DNA from: Lichenostomus cassidix
Taxonomy: Eukaryota; Chordata; Aves; Passeriformes; Meliphagidae
Assembly (NCBI GenBank): GCA_008360975.2
Contig: CM039183.1
Coordinates: forward strand, 76,089,850-76,153,849
Direction of reading: 5' to 3'
DNA: 64,000 bases
In this document: positions 13,671 through 25,000 of the stretch, one piece after another
Layout of the letters: each line of letters begins with the position of its first letter
How positions within the stretch are numbered: the first letter of the stretch is position 1
Position numbers and translations under genes: made by a program
Notes under the pieces: model-generated
Told to the model about the DNA's origin: nothing
The model's database searches: none
Seen by the model: the letters and a program-made list of their open reading frames with translations, nothing else

Positions 13671-15232
13671 AATCCTTTCGGTTCAAGGCAATTTGAGCAT
13701 CTCTTAAGGTTTAAGAAATGGAACCACTTTTGAAGTGCCCACACACACAAGTGGAGAGCTGGGAGGATTCCTCCCAGCCCCAGATGCTCACAGGAGGTCC
13801 TGCCAGGTTGACCAGTTAAGCTGCTTCCCCGTTGCTCGTGGGTGGCTGAGCTCTGTGTAACAGAGGTGACGTGGTGACCTTTGCAGCGGGCGTAGAACAG
13901 AGACAGGAAGATTGCCCATGGTGTAGGCAGTCACTGGTGTCTCTTGCCTTTGAGCTAGCATCTTGTCTCACAGGTTGGAAAAGCAGTTCCCATGGAATAA
14001 GAAAACTGCAATCCTCCTTTTCCTTTTAATTTCTAGCCAAGGGGGTTTTGTCTCACAGACTGCATCTCATGCAAGCAGTGACTACCCAGTGCTTATTTGG
14101 TATATATATTCAATATATTAATTTGCTCCTTCATCTGTGTGCATGCATCATCAAGGAGCAGGACTCCTTCACTGCTCCCTTTTGCTTTTGAAATCTTGCT
14201 GACGGCTTGCTGGGATGGATGTCATCTTTATGGCTTTCTTTTGATGCCCTGCAGATAGCAGTGTGAGGGAGTGTGGCTGAAGGATCAGCCAAGACTCTGC
14301 CGACCTCTCTGTGATGAAACCTGGAGGGCAGAGCAGAGAGGTGTGACGCAGAGAGGCCACAGGGGATCCTGGATCTGCATTTTCCCGGTGCTGAACCTTC
14401 CTGCACTGGCCCTGTGCTGGGTAGAGCAAGCTCAAACTCACACAGGGACTTGCCAAGAATGACCCTTCTGCTTGTGGGTGGTTTCTTCACACTCACAAGT
14501 TGGATCCATTAGGATAAAACTTGTCAAAAGTAAATAGATACTTTGTTTAAAAAGGAAAAAAACCCCAGACAAACAACCATTCAGAAAACCCTAGGTGTCA
14601 CTTCTTCCTCTCATAGTATTCTTAACTTGATTAGTGAGGATATCTTGGATGTTTTCCCTCCCAAAGTAAGAACTCAGGGAATTTAAGTTGCTTATTCCTT
14701 TCTATACAGTAAAGAAGTAAAAATGCACAGGAGAAATAATATTTTGGCAGTTGAGATAACTTACAGTAAAACTTAATATTTTACTAGTTTTCTTTCAAGG
14801 TGGAGGATAATTATTATTACCTTCTAGGTAACTCAACAGCTGGAGTTTTTGACTTAACAGTTGAATCATCTCTGTTTCAACGCTGTTGACTCTTGGACAG
14901 AATCCAGTGAAATAATACTTTTCGTGTGATGCACTGAAAATATTTAAAATTTTTTGTTACTTTGGGGGAGGAGGGTAGGAGTTGCCACTTTTTAGCTTTT
15001 CTGAATGTACAGCGATCTGCGCTAATTAAGCATGGATGATTTCATTCCAGTCAACAGCACAAGGCAATGCCCATCCTGACTATAACGACGTAAATGTCCT
15101 TTGCTTTCCTTAGACCTATCTAAGAGTATGTCATCTGTCAAAGTAACATCTCACATGATGAAAAAATTCTATACAGGGTGTGTGAAGTGTGAGCAAGTGA
15201 AGAGTCTGTATGAAATTTCATCCCTCCGTGAT
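13671..15232. other. Unique non-coding sequence
   Basis: Frames of up to 121 codons exist at 14131-14496 on the minus strand and overlap others in different frames. They have no family features. A short AT-rich run, 'tatatatattcaatatatta', lies at about 14101-14120. Nothing else is supported. Confidence 0.5.
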
Positions 15233-15238
15233 GTTTTG
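15233..15238. repeat. Target-site duplication, left copy (GTTTTG)
   Basis: GTTTTG lies immediately left of the LTR's terminal TG and is repeated exactly at 15501-15506, just after the terminal CA. A 6-bp duplication is produced by the integrases of several avian endogenous retrovirus groups (alpha/beta-like). It marks the element as integrated by integrase rather than copied in a segmental event. Confidence 0.75.
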
Positions 15239-15302
15239 TGTCGCGGTTGAGCCGCTAGCAGAGAAAAAGACCCGGATTCTCAGTGTGGCAAGAAAAGAGA
15301 GC

Positions 15303-15308
15303 TTTATT
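15303..15308 (-). promoter_or_regulatory. LTR polyadenylation signal AATAAA
   Basis: The plus strand reads TTTATT, so AATAAA lies on the minus strand about 65 bases before the LTR's 3' end. This is a plausible position for a retroviral poly(A) signal, and it sets the proposed orientation of the solo LTR. Confidence 0.6.
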
Positions 15309-15346
15309 ATTTTGATTCCAACTTACATAGACTTTTCAGAGGTCAC

Positions 15347-15391
15347 CCAGATTGGTCAGTCAGAAACCTCCCCCTAGGCCAGATTGGTCAG
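15347..15391 (-). promoter_or_regulatory. Paired CCAAT boxes in the LTR U3 region
   Basis: A 13-bp direct repeat, CCAGATTGGTCAG, occurs at 15347-15359 and 15379-15391. Read on the minus strand each copy contains CCAAT. The copies are 32 bp apart and lie 20-75 bp upstream of the TATA-like element. Duplicated upstream promoter motifs are common in retroviral U3 regions. Function is inferred only from sequence. Confidence 0.5.
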
Positions 15392-15500
15392 GCCTGAACT
15401 GTCCAAATCTCGAGACACTGTTTTTAATAACATCCAAAATTTATCTTTGTTTATAAAACACAGGAGAAAATTCTCATGGGAAAGACCTGTGCTAGCCACA

Positions 15501-15506
15501 GTTTTG
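15501..15506. repeat. Target-site duplication, right copy (GTTTTG)
   Basis: This is an exact copy of the hexamer at 15233-15238 and fixes the right boundary of the solo LTR. Confidence 0.75.
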
Positions 15507-18221
15507 CAGGAGCGCTTTTTGGTTGATGTAACATTGTGAATTTCATAGAGAAATTAGGTTGGTCGTTCTTGCACTGATGCAGGCACAGGGCAGATTCTGT
15601 AAAGGTAAGGTGTTGCCTCTCTTCAGGTCTTCAGAACCACTCAAAGCACCTCTACTTTGTACATGTGTTACAGGGGGAAAAAGAAAAGGAGAAAATTAAT
15701 TCCTTGTGTTGCCAAGCTAATTCCCTGAATGGATTTACTCAGCATTCTTGTGTGGTCTGTGGTCTGAGATTTGGTGATCTTAGGGAGAGCTACTGGAGCA
15801 CTGAATGTCCAGGTCATTGGTACAAAATGTAAAGCAGTGGCTTTCAAGTGCTCCTCATGAAGCCCATTTGGCAGATGCTGTGAGTGCTCATTTTGCTTGG
15901 CTTTGTTTCTTTCCCTGGATTTAGGCTAGTTTGGAGTTAATGTTTTGAGTTTGCGTTACCAATGAAACATTGCTCATGTCAGCTGGCAACACCTTTATGT
16001 CCATTACTGATTCCAGAGTGTAAACTAGATAGCTACTTTGTCCTGCCCTGAGGAAGAAGAGAAGGAGTTAAAATTTCAGGGCAGCCACTGGTGGGCATGA
16101 GTGCTGACTAACACTTACTATCTTGGGTACACGGAAATCAATTTGGACCTTGTCTGATGAATGCCACTGCTGGAGTTCTTTCTTTTCCATACAGAGCTAC
16201 ATATGAGAATTGAGAAATAAATGCATTCACTTAAGATAACATTGTGTGACAGCTGAGAACAATTAAAACTCTTACTTGTAGCTATATTTTTTTCCTTCCT
16301 TTCTACAGCAGGAGGGTGGTGTCTGCAGCTCTGAGGAGTTGATGCAGGCTATTTGTCACTGTTGTGATCTTATCTAGAACAAGTATCGTGCAAGGTTATT
16401 TATTTTACAGCCTTTTCTTCTAGTTTTGCACAACACACAGATCATGGTAGATGGGAAAGTATTTTTTTTTTCTTACTAGAGTCTTTTTGGCAATAAACAC
16501 ATGCCTAACTGTAAGAGAAAAAGCTTTCACAACCAAGCTTGTTTTGTGAAGCCCAAACATTTGTGAAGCTTACAAACCCTCAAACTTTGCATAATGTGCC
16601 CATCCCTGGTCTCAAACATGAAGTGGCAGAAGAGGGAAGTGTTACTTTTTTTAACCAACAACTTATGACTGTGTCAACACATGACAATTTGTCAAAGCTT
16701 GCTGTAGCGGTACTGTAAATTAATTTTTAGCATCACTTCTGAGTGGTAAACACTTTGTGCAGTGTGAACAGCTCCTAGTACAGTGTGAGTTGTCAGCAGC
16801 TTGTGAGCTACCCTAAAATAAAAAAAAAAAATTAAAAAAACCCACAGAGGGAAGGATGCAATCTCGTTTACTAGTACAAAATGGGTCTGAGTCTGCAAAA
16901 ATTCAACATGTGGTTGTATGTTTCTTCTCCTTTATACCAGTCAGATCAACCTTGAAAACTTGTTTTTTTCCATTAATAATTATCACCTGCAAGGCTGGGA
17001 AATCAAAACTTTCCATTCTGTGCCCCAAGCAGTGCCTGATAACAACCAGCTTTCTCAGGCTCATGACTCAGTGAAGTAGAGCCCTCTCTTTGCTCTTGGG
17101 TTTTGCCTTTGCTTGCTTGCTTTAAAAGCAGGATATATCCTGCAAATGTGTGAGTATGCTCTTTTGCTGAGAGGTCTCAAATCAACCACATAAAATGCCT
17201 GGAAAAAAATTATTATGGCAGCCCAAAGAGAAATGGTGAGAGCTTACTTCTCTTTCCTCCTCACCTGTCTCCTTGCTGTCTCCTTGCCTATCCCAGCTGC
17301 TGTGGTGGAGCTGGCAGTGATGGTTCAGACAATAGGAGTTGACATGATGGAAGAAAATTATTTGGTACAAAAAGACAGGGAATATGTATTGTAGAAAACA
17401 ACTTTTCAGATACAAACCTATTTTAACCTGTCACTTTAGCAGAACAAGCAGTAATAACCTCCCAACCTAACAATGACTGTTAAGCTGAATGTTAATTCGC
17501 TCAGTCGTTGAATTGCTAACATGTCTACAATTTACAAGTGAACACCCACTCAAGAGAGAGAAAATAGAAGTTGGTGCCTGGAATTCCTGGCCTTACTGAA
17601 ATCACCTACATTTTTTTGGCATTAATTCATCTTGCATTTCCTGCAAATGTTTTAAGTAGAACTAAATGAGAAAAACAGCTGGGCGCATTTGTTTGCTGCT
17701 TTGATGCGCTTGGAGCAGGGTTTTTCTCTCAGGCACAGTCACTCTTGGCTTATACACCATAGGTTGGCTTTGGCTGCACCTTGGGGCATGTTCCTGTGAG
17801 CATGCAGCACATGTGAAGCTTGGCACGAGAGCTCTATTGAGACCTACTAAAGCTAGTTTTAACCTGATCATAGTTTTAAAGAGAAAGGTGACTTTATTTG
17901 TGTATTTTCTCATAAAGAATTTTCGTCATATTTCCTTTTCTAGATTTAACTGTAAGTGCTGCCTGTGTGAAAGAGCTGAGCTACACCATCCAGTAAACTG
18001 TCTAGAGCAGCAGCTGGCTTGGTTGGAAATCACTTCCAGGACTGTGTTGTAAGTATGTGTTTTTACAAAAGCATCATCAAATGGTTTCTTCAGTTTTGGG
18101 GTGGTTTTGAGATGTTTTGGGTGTTTCTTATAATTTCACAGTTTTACTCTAACATCCAGTAAGACACTAGCAATGCATGTGGGAACTCAAGCACCCCCAT
18201 GTCTGTGCACAGCATAAAGCT
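15507..18221. other. Unique non-coding sequence
   Basis: This is AT-rich sequence with A-tracts near 16819-16839. No frame exceeds about 85 codons and no domain is visible. I saw no retroviral internal sequence next to the LTR. Nothing else is supported. Confidence 0.55.
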
Positions 18222-18241
18222 AAAACCCTTTAAAGGGTTTT
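18222..18241. repeat. Perfect 20-bp palindrome
   Basis: AAAACCCTTT is followed immediately by its exact reverse complement AAAGGGTTTT. It has no loop and the symmetry stops at the next base on each side. It could be a dimeric binding site or chance. No gene lies next to it. Confidence 0.8.
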
Positions 18242-18626
18242 TGCTGTCTTGCTCTAGAGCTCCCTCACATAGTACGTGAGCACTTCTGAGAACAGGCAGC
18301 TGCATAGAAGCCTAGAAAGAAATTTGACCAATTACATATTGATCTGTTTTGTCATTAACTCTATGGCATACATGTTTTTTGAGTGCTCATCCCAACCTGC
18401 ACTTCAGCGTTTTAGCTATGCTGGTGTAGCCCTGCTAGAGCAAATGCTTTGTGGAGATTTTCGTGAACTGTGATCTGCCTAACAGTTTGAAATGGCTCAT
18501 GAATAGTTGCCCTGTCTGATCCAAAAAGAGCACTGCTTTTTCCCTTTGGCCATGCAGGGAGTATAGCTAGGCAACCTCAGTAGGCTGTGAATGGAGGTGA
18601 ATTTGGTCAGGTGCATCTGTTTCTGT
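18242..18626. other. Unique non-coding sequence
   Basis: One 65-codon plus-strand frame (18276-18473) is present without any family feature. Nothing else is visible. Confidence 0.5.
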
Positions 18627-18662
18627 GATCATGGAATCATAGAATATCCTGAGTTGGAAGGT
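18627..18662 (-). mobile_element. Extreme CR1 3' tail remnant
   Basis: The plus strand reads 'gatcatggaatcatagaat' then 'atcctgagttggaaggtg'. This matches the reverse complement of the CR1 terminal repeat and adjoining tail. The remaining element is missing or too diverged to see, so this is a heavily 5'-truncated copy of fewer than 40 bp. Confidence 0.65.
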
Positions 18663-19461
18663 GATGAGTGAGTCTCAGTGAAAAGGGCCCTAATTCAGGT
18701 TACAAGCCAGTTGCATTGTATATGGCACTGAGACTGTGTTTGCATTTAGAATGAAAAGCATCATCCTAGAAAACTTTGATATGTACACCGGAAAACCCTT
18801 ATTATGCTATTTATGTATTTCCTTTTGAAAGCATAATTCATTTGAGGATGTTTGTGACCTGAATTTTTGCAACTTTTATTTCTTTTTATATTGCCTATAT
18901 TTTCTTACTGCTGCAGATTATGAGAAGTATGATATGAGAAATATTTATGACGTAAGTGCATTTTCCTTGAAATGGCCTCTCATAACATGGTTGCTTTGGA
19001 GAGGGGTGAGAGAGTTGGTGACTCAGAGTTCAAATCACTAAGTTAAGCATATTATACAGGCTGCTCACATTCCTCAGCATCTTGAAGAATGTTACCTACA
19101 GGTAGCATTTGCTGTACATATCCTAGGTATAAAACATATGTTTTTTCATGCTAATCTTGTCGCCAAGTCCTTCAAACACAGCGACTGAGTCAGTTTTTTG
19201 CCATAGGTTTCTTTTTTGTGAAGTTGAATGAGATGAAAAGAAGACTGGTTGCTGTCAGTGATGGGACATTTCAGCTATGGCAAATGTGCAGAGAGCAAGT
19301 GAGGGAATTGATTGGGGTAAATTAGGACTCCAAAAAGTCTGAATTTCAATAGTTTTCCAATTAGAAATTTAAAACGAGGCATCATGTTTGTTTTCAGCAT
19401 CATGCCTGTAAATGGTTTGTCTGTTTCTGGAACTTATATCCTGACCTAAGCTACCGTTGCT
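18663..19461. other. Unique non-coding sequence
   Basis: This is AT-rich sequence between two CR1 copies with no frame of interest and no recognisable element. Confidence 0.5.
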
Positions 19462-20050
19462 TTCATGGAACCATAAAATCATTAAGAATCATACAAGCAG
19501 AGTTGTTTGGGTTGGAAAGTACCTTCAGGAGCATCCAGTCCAATTGCTAACCCAGCACTGGCAAGTCTACCACTAAGCCATATCCCTAAGTGCCACATCT
19601 ACATGGCTTTTAAATACCTCCAGGGAAGGGGAACCAACCACTTCCCTGGGCAGCCTGTTCAATGCTTGACAATCCTTTCTGTGAAGAAATTTTCCCTAAT
19701 GTCCAATATCAATCTCTCCAAGAGCAAGTTGAGGCTGCCTTCTCTGATTTTGTCACTTGGGAGAAGACACTGACCCCTACCTGGCTACAGTCTCCTGTCA
19801 GGGAGTTGTAGAAAGTGATAAGGTCATCCCTGAGCCTTTTTTTCTCCAAGCTAAACAAACCCAACTGCTCCTCATCAGACCTGTGCTCCAGACCTCTCAA
19901 CAGTTTCATTGCCTTTCTCTGGACATGCTCCAGCGCCTCAATGTCCTTCTTGTAGTGAGGGCTCCAGAAGTGAGCACAGGATTTTAGGCCTGGCCTCACC
20001 AGTGCCAAGTACAGGTGGATGATCACTGCCTTAGTCCTGCTGGCCACACT
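19462..20050 (-). mobile_element. CR1 LINE, 5'-truncated, largest copy in the window
   Basis: The plus strand starts with a degenerate tail repeat ('accataaaatcattaagaat') and 'gtttgggttggaaagtacc', followed by the antisense CR1 3' region and then ORF2. The element is on the minus strand with its 3' end at the left. About 590 bp is recognisable; the left boundary is the tail and the right boundary is unclear because similarity fades near 20050. It keeps the C-terminal part of the reverse-transcriptase ORF, but the 3' part is shifted out of frame relative to the upstream part. It is a dead copy. Confidence 0.9.
19745..20046 (-). pseudogene. CR1 ORF2 (reverse transcriptase) C-terminal remnant
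   Basis: The open minus-strand frame 20257-19709 contains the conserved block after the CR1 polymerase domain: VASRTKAVI, then [51 protein letters not shown] and FSQVTK. In full CR1 this block precedes the last ORF2 segment. Here that last segment is in another frame, because the usual H-W-N-R-L-P motif near 19655-19670 reads CATTGAACAGG, a one-base loss that creates a TGA. No catalytic palm motif is present, since the 5' part of ORF2 is missing. The first 65 or so codons of the open frame (20257-20060) do not resemble CR1 and are probably flanking sequence that happens to be open. Confidence 0.85.
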
Positions 20051-21914
20051 TTCAGCATGGGAAGCAGGACCATGACTCCTCTGGGAGTGAAGAGCCCTTC
20101 TGGTCCTTTCTTGCAGGGCTCTGCAGCAGTTGTTCACAGAAAGCCCTGCTGTCACTTGACCCTGAGCTGACACCAGTGTAGAGTTGCCCATAAACCACTG
20201 AGGCTGTTTCAAGGGGAATGTTTTTTCTATCACTGTTAGTGATGGATTTTCATCCACTTTATGTCATGATACTTGCATGGCTGTGGCATTGGGAGCTAGA
20301 GCTATGCATTCATTTAATTTACCCCGGGGAGTTGCTACTGATGTGGTTCAAACCTGGTGTTGCAGGGTGCACACTACTGAGGCAATCTCAGTTACACCAG
20401 TTCTTTGAAGGATTCACTATTCCAGTGTGGTTTTCTGCCTCACGTCCTTTCAGTTTAACTGCATGAGTCTGTTTAATGGTGCCAGAAGGCCACATATTTG
20501 CTCTACATGAAGCCTCAAACAGTAGATGCATGCTTTTAAATAGTTAAATAAACGTTAATTATGATTTGCAAATAGTTTTTCCCCAACTATTAAGTAATAT
20601 CAAAGACTGAATTTTTCAGTCAGTAATTGTTTTTGCAGCTGCTGAGTGGGACCAAGTATTCAATGTTTTTACAGAGTTATTTTTGCAGCTGCTTGGCTGC
20701 TTTAAGCATAAAAGTCCTATGTTATTTTGTAGGGCTTGACAGCCTTGGATGCACAGTGGGCACAAAAAGCCTGTGGTGGGAGTGGAATGATGACAATCTT
20801 CTGATGCACCTTGGTTAGCTGTGGATAGTTTGGGCTGCATCCAGATAAGCTGAAAATAGCATATTGGGCACTTTTAAAAGTTTGTGGTTTTGCAACATTT
20901 TCTCAGAAAAATGTGAAGTCTTTTCTTTCTCACTATGCTAGTTATTACACAGGTGGAAATTAGTTATTTTTTCCTTTTCAAGATCTTGAGACATTCTGTG
21001 AGGGATTCAGCCAGCGTGAATTATTTCATGAAATAGTGGTTTGACTCGTTGCACCTCCTTGCAAATAATATAATACCAAAGAATTTTGTCTTAGAAGTGC
21101 ATGTTATGTGCCTTGCACAGCAAGATCTTAAAAAAATTTCAAATATCAATTAAACCACAGGTCATGATGATAGTGAAAGAGACATTGTTCTCACCCACCA
21201 TGACGACTCCCCTGGCACTGAGCACATGGCTCACATTTTCCCAGTGATTCATTAGCCACGCCAGTAAAACATCTTTGGCAGTCTGACGCTGTGGCTTACT
21301 GGTAGCTATTCTTCAGATGATTGCTCATGTCGACATGATGCACAGCAGCGTCAGAACATTCACTTTGGAACTTACCTTTTTTGTGCATCTCTTTTCTCTG
21401 GTTTTCCCACCAGATCTGCTCTGCTGCCTCACAGCGCTGCTGTTTGCATAAGCAGTTGCTGTAACTTTGTGAAGCTACAAGTAAGACATCTCCTTGTAAA
21501 TGTCGCTGGTGTGTTTGGATGAAGCCACAGTCATGAGCACGGGGTGCACAAAAGACACAACACTTAGCGCTAGGGAGAGGACACTTAGCACTGAGCACTA
21601 GGGAGAAGATGATGTTGGTAGGGGAGAAGACCAAACTGTGAAGGGTAAATTCTGTTGTTCAGTTGGTTTGTTTTTTTAAGCCAAAACATAAAAGAAGCAA
21701 AATAAAAAGCTTTCACAAAGCAGAAGTGTGAGTGTAATGAAACGTAGTGACTAGACAAATGAAAAAAAATGTTCATTATAAAACCCACCAAACTCAAATT
21801 TCAAAGCCCCAGAAGAAGAGGTGTTCTGTCAGCCACCCAGCTTGGACTGGGCACCCAACTGGAACTCACGGTCTGGTTCAGTTCCCTGCCTCGGTCACAG
21901 GTTTCAAACCTGTG
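20051..21914. other. Unique non-coding sequence
   Basis: No gene was recognised. A 112-codon minus-strand frame (21296-21634) has no known motif. A small imperfect tandem duplication containing CACTTAGC followed by CTAGGGAGA occurs at 21561-21609. The stretch is probably intron or intergenic. Confidence 0.5.
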
Positions 21915-22010
21915 TGTTCTCAGGCAACCTCCTTCATCTGCCCCATGACTGACTTCCTCATTTGTGCAGTGGAGATCATCTTCCTCATGTTCATTGTGAG
22001 GACAAAGCCT
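21915..22010 (+). mobile_element. Possible MIR-like ancient SINE relic
   Basis: The order 'ttctcaggcaacctcctt', 'acttcctcatttgtgcagtg', 'gagatcatcttcctcatg' and 'ttcattgtgaggacaaa' resembles the MIR-family segment that reads roughly 'cagtttcctcatctgtaaaatgg', 'cctacctcat' and 'gttgtgaggatta'. Such relics are rare but known in bird genomes. The resemblance is by eye, with many differences and no target-site duplication seen. Confidence 0.35.
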
Positions 22011-25000
22011 GCTGATGCTGCTGAAAGATGTGAACGTTGTGATGGGAAGAGCCACCCTGGGGACCAGATCAAGAGGGGTGTGCTTGCTCACAGGGGATAG
22101 TCAGTCACCCGTGCTGCTTGCATTTCTGTGTTAAAGAGTAGAAAAAATTATTCCCAGATCTAAAAAGGGTTGATTTTTTATTTTGCAAGTCTTTCAGGCC
22201 TGTTTTTGTGGAGTTTGGCTGCCCCGGTGCAGCAGCAGGCATTTGGAATATTCCCTGTCTCTCACCTTTCTCTGCTCAGTCTGTCTGCTTATGGCTTTGA
22301 GTCACTCCCGTCTGCTCAATATGCACACCCAGCACAACCCAATGGGATCAGAAACACAGCTTTTGCCATCTCCCGAGTTACGTGGAGATCTCCTAACATG
22401 TACACACAGTTGTATGTAAGAAAGAAACCAAAGAGAGCGTGAGGCTGGTTGGAGGGGTACCAAAGGTGACCCTAGCAGCTGAGGAAGGTGGTATGAAGCA
22501 GTGGAACGTCACATTCACGGACTCCTGGCAAGGTGTGCACTGGCACAGTGTGGTTGCTCAGGATGTCCATGTAGCCCATCATCACCACTGGCCTTCAGCC
22601 CCTCTGTTCCTCCACTCAATCCTTGACAAGCAAAAATATTCATTTAAGGGATTTTTATATATTGTCACTCGGTGCTGATGCTAATTCTGATTAAGGAATC
22701 AGAAATGACAAGTCACAGGCCTTTTGCTTTGCCCTTGTATCTCCTTTGGGTTAGTAGCTAAACCTCAAAGTGTGAGGGCTTCTCAGCACAGGAAAAGAGA
22801 TGTCTTGTTCTTTCCAAGGCTGGTCAACTCAGGGTCCCTTGCCACAAGAAAACATGGATGGTTTGAGATGTAGTGTTGTCGATGCTGGACATCCCTTCTC
22901 TGCCTGCGGTGCTTGTCCCTTTTCCCAACTGGTGAAACTGGAAATTCAGTTTTCTTACAGCTCTAAAGGACTGGTGCCTGAAAATGCAGCAACTGCTTAG
23001 CTGTCCATTGCTGTTTCAACCCCTTGCCCAAGCCACAAATAATGAGTTATTGAGCTAATTTAGTTTTATACAGAAGTGATCTTCATCCTGCGAATCAAGA
23101 ACGCTATTTAACGCAGTGTAATTGACTTCAGCTGTAAGATTCAATACACTTGTCTAGGATTACAGTTCAATAAAATCTAATTGTGCTGAGAGCAACAGGA
23201 ATTGTAGAAACACCCGGGGACTGTTTTCCACCTTTCCCGTGAACAAGGTGAGCTGGATGTCTTCTGATCCTTATGGTTTGGGTCACACTGCTGTTTGACC
23301 TGCCCATTGGCAGGAGCAGCGTGAGGTGGCACCGTTTGGCACCATGGGGAGGTGAAGCCAGACGAGTGGAAAGATGGGTGGCCTTCTTCAGTCAGCTCTG
23401 TGTGAGTGACACTCTCATTGCTGTGTGCCTGGGCAGAGTTGGGCTGGGGGAACGGGAAGTAAGCGATGTCTGGTTTCATTATGATGGCAATGATAATAGG
23501 ATCCATGAGGTATGTGAGATTAAAAACCTTGTAACACTGCAGGCCAAGTCATTCACAGAGGACAAGGCCTGAAATCAGTTCAGTGCCTAAATATCCTTTT
23601 GTCTTGCCTCACCTAGTGGAGGAATAAATATGGGAAAACAAATATTTATTTGGTATTTCCTCTCACTATTTACCAAGTCGGAAGCTGTCTAAAGCCAGTT
23701 GCTACAAGGAAACATTCACTGGCCATCATGCATTAGCTGTATGACTGTGTGTTCTAATTGAAGAGAGCCTTTTTGCCCAAGTATTCATTAATGAGCTTTT
23801 CATCAGCCACTCTGAACAAATGGGAAACTGGCACAGGCAGTGAGTAATTTGGGATAATGGCTGAGAAGACGGTGTGGCAAGTGTCCTTGTGACACACATG
23901 AGGTGCAAACTTTGTTATTCTCTTGTAGAGAGACTTCCCAAACAACAATCCTTGGTCCAAACATGAGGTTGTGTCATTAGGAGTGATTACCTAACACCAT
24001 GCTTATTTTCTCCATTATTTCTCCCAGTTATTAATTATCCTGTTGCAAGCAGGAAAGGAAAAACGTACTTTCAGACCAAAGTAACAGATTTGGCTGGTTC
24101 CAGTACACTGACTTCATGAGCAATAAAATACATAACATTGCTCGCTACAGCACGTGGTGTACTAAGCATTCTCTGTGCAACTGCCTACTTTTTACATCAT
24201 TTTAAACAAATGCCAGGACTACAGGGAGTAATAAAACAAGATAATAACAGCAGAACAGACAGGTTTTGTCATACAAGTTAAAAACAAACCAAAAAAACCC
24301 ACCTCCAAAAGCTATGAGAACTGTAAAAAGAGGCTCTTTTCACCTGACAAAGTCATGCTGTAATTACTGAGTGCAGAGAACATTTTTCTTACAGGAACAA
24401 ACAGTGAGAATGGATCATGCAGGGTGTCCCTGCAGCTGCTGCAGTCCCATTTTAAGAGCAGCGAAGAGAGATTGATAAGAAAATAGTAATTTTTTTTCTG
24501 GTTATGGAGTTGGCTTTGCTTCTGGCCTAATGATTGCTTGTTCTTTCTACTGCTTTGGGTGATAGTTAACTGGGATGGTCAAAACAGTGATATTAAACTT
24601 TCAGGTCACATGAAACTGAAGAGGAAATTCATGTTATGCCTAAGTTTTCAGTTTGAGTTGAGCTGTCAGGGAGAACTAGGTAGACATGTGAAATACAGTC
24701 TTTGGTGTTTTGGTTAACTTTATGAGGTGATAAACGCTGTTACACTTTGTTTCCCACACCTTTATTTTTGTCATTGGGACATTCAAGAGTTGGTGCAAAA
24801 TTAACTAAAAAGCAAATACAGGGGGCACTTCAAAATTAGTCCACTTAGCATGCATCAAAGCACTAATACAAGCTTGTGCTTGACCTGCTGGTATGGAGCA
24901 GCAGACAGCAAATGGTTTGTTAGTATTGGCAATGCTCTCACAAAGCCAAACAATTCTTACGCTTGCTGACTTGACAGTGCAAAGTGTTTTTAATTCCTAT

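Larger units (their letters stand above)
15239..15500 (-). mobile_element. Solo LTR of an endogenous retrovirus
   Basis: This is a 262-bp block starting TGTCGCGG and ending GCCACA. It has the TG...CA termini of retroviral LTRs and short imperfect terminal inverted repeats (TGTCGC versus TGTGGC). It is flanked by a perfect 6-bp duplication. Orientation is inferred as minus: AATAAA reads on the minus strand at 15308-15303, with a weak TATA-like TCTATGTAAG about 20 bases upstream and two CCAAT boxes further upstream. There is no internal gag, pol or env region between the duplications, so this is a solitary LTR left by LTR-LTR recombination. CpG content above the surroundings suggests it is younger than the neighbouring CR1 copies. 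I did not assign a named LTR family. Confidence 0.75.

Noticed and set aside
15450..15459. TTTTATAA on the minus strand as the LTR TATA box
   Set aside because: It lies near the 5' end of the LTR, upstream of the CCAAT boxes; the weaker TATA-like site close to the poly(A) signal fits the usual order better, though this is not certain.
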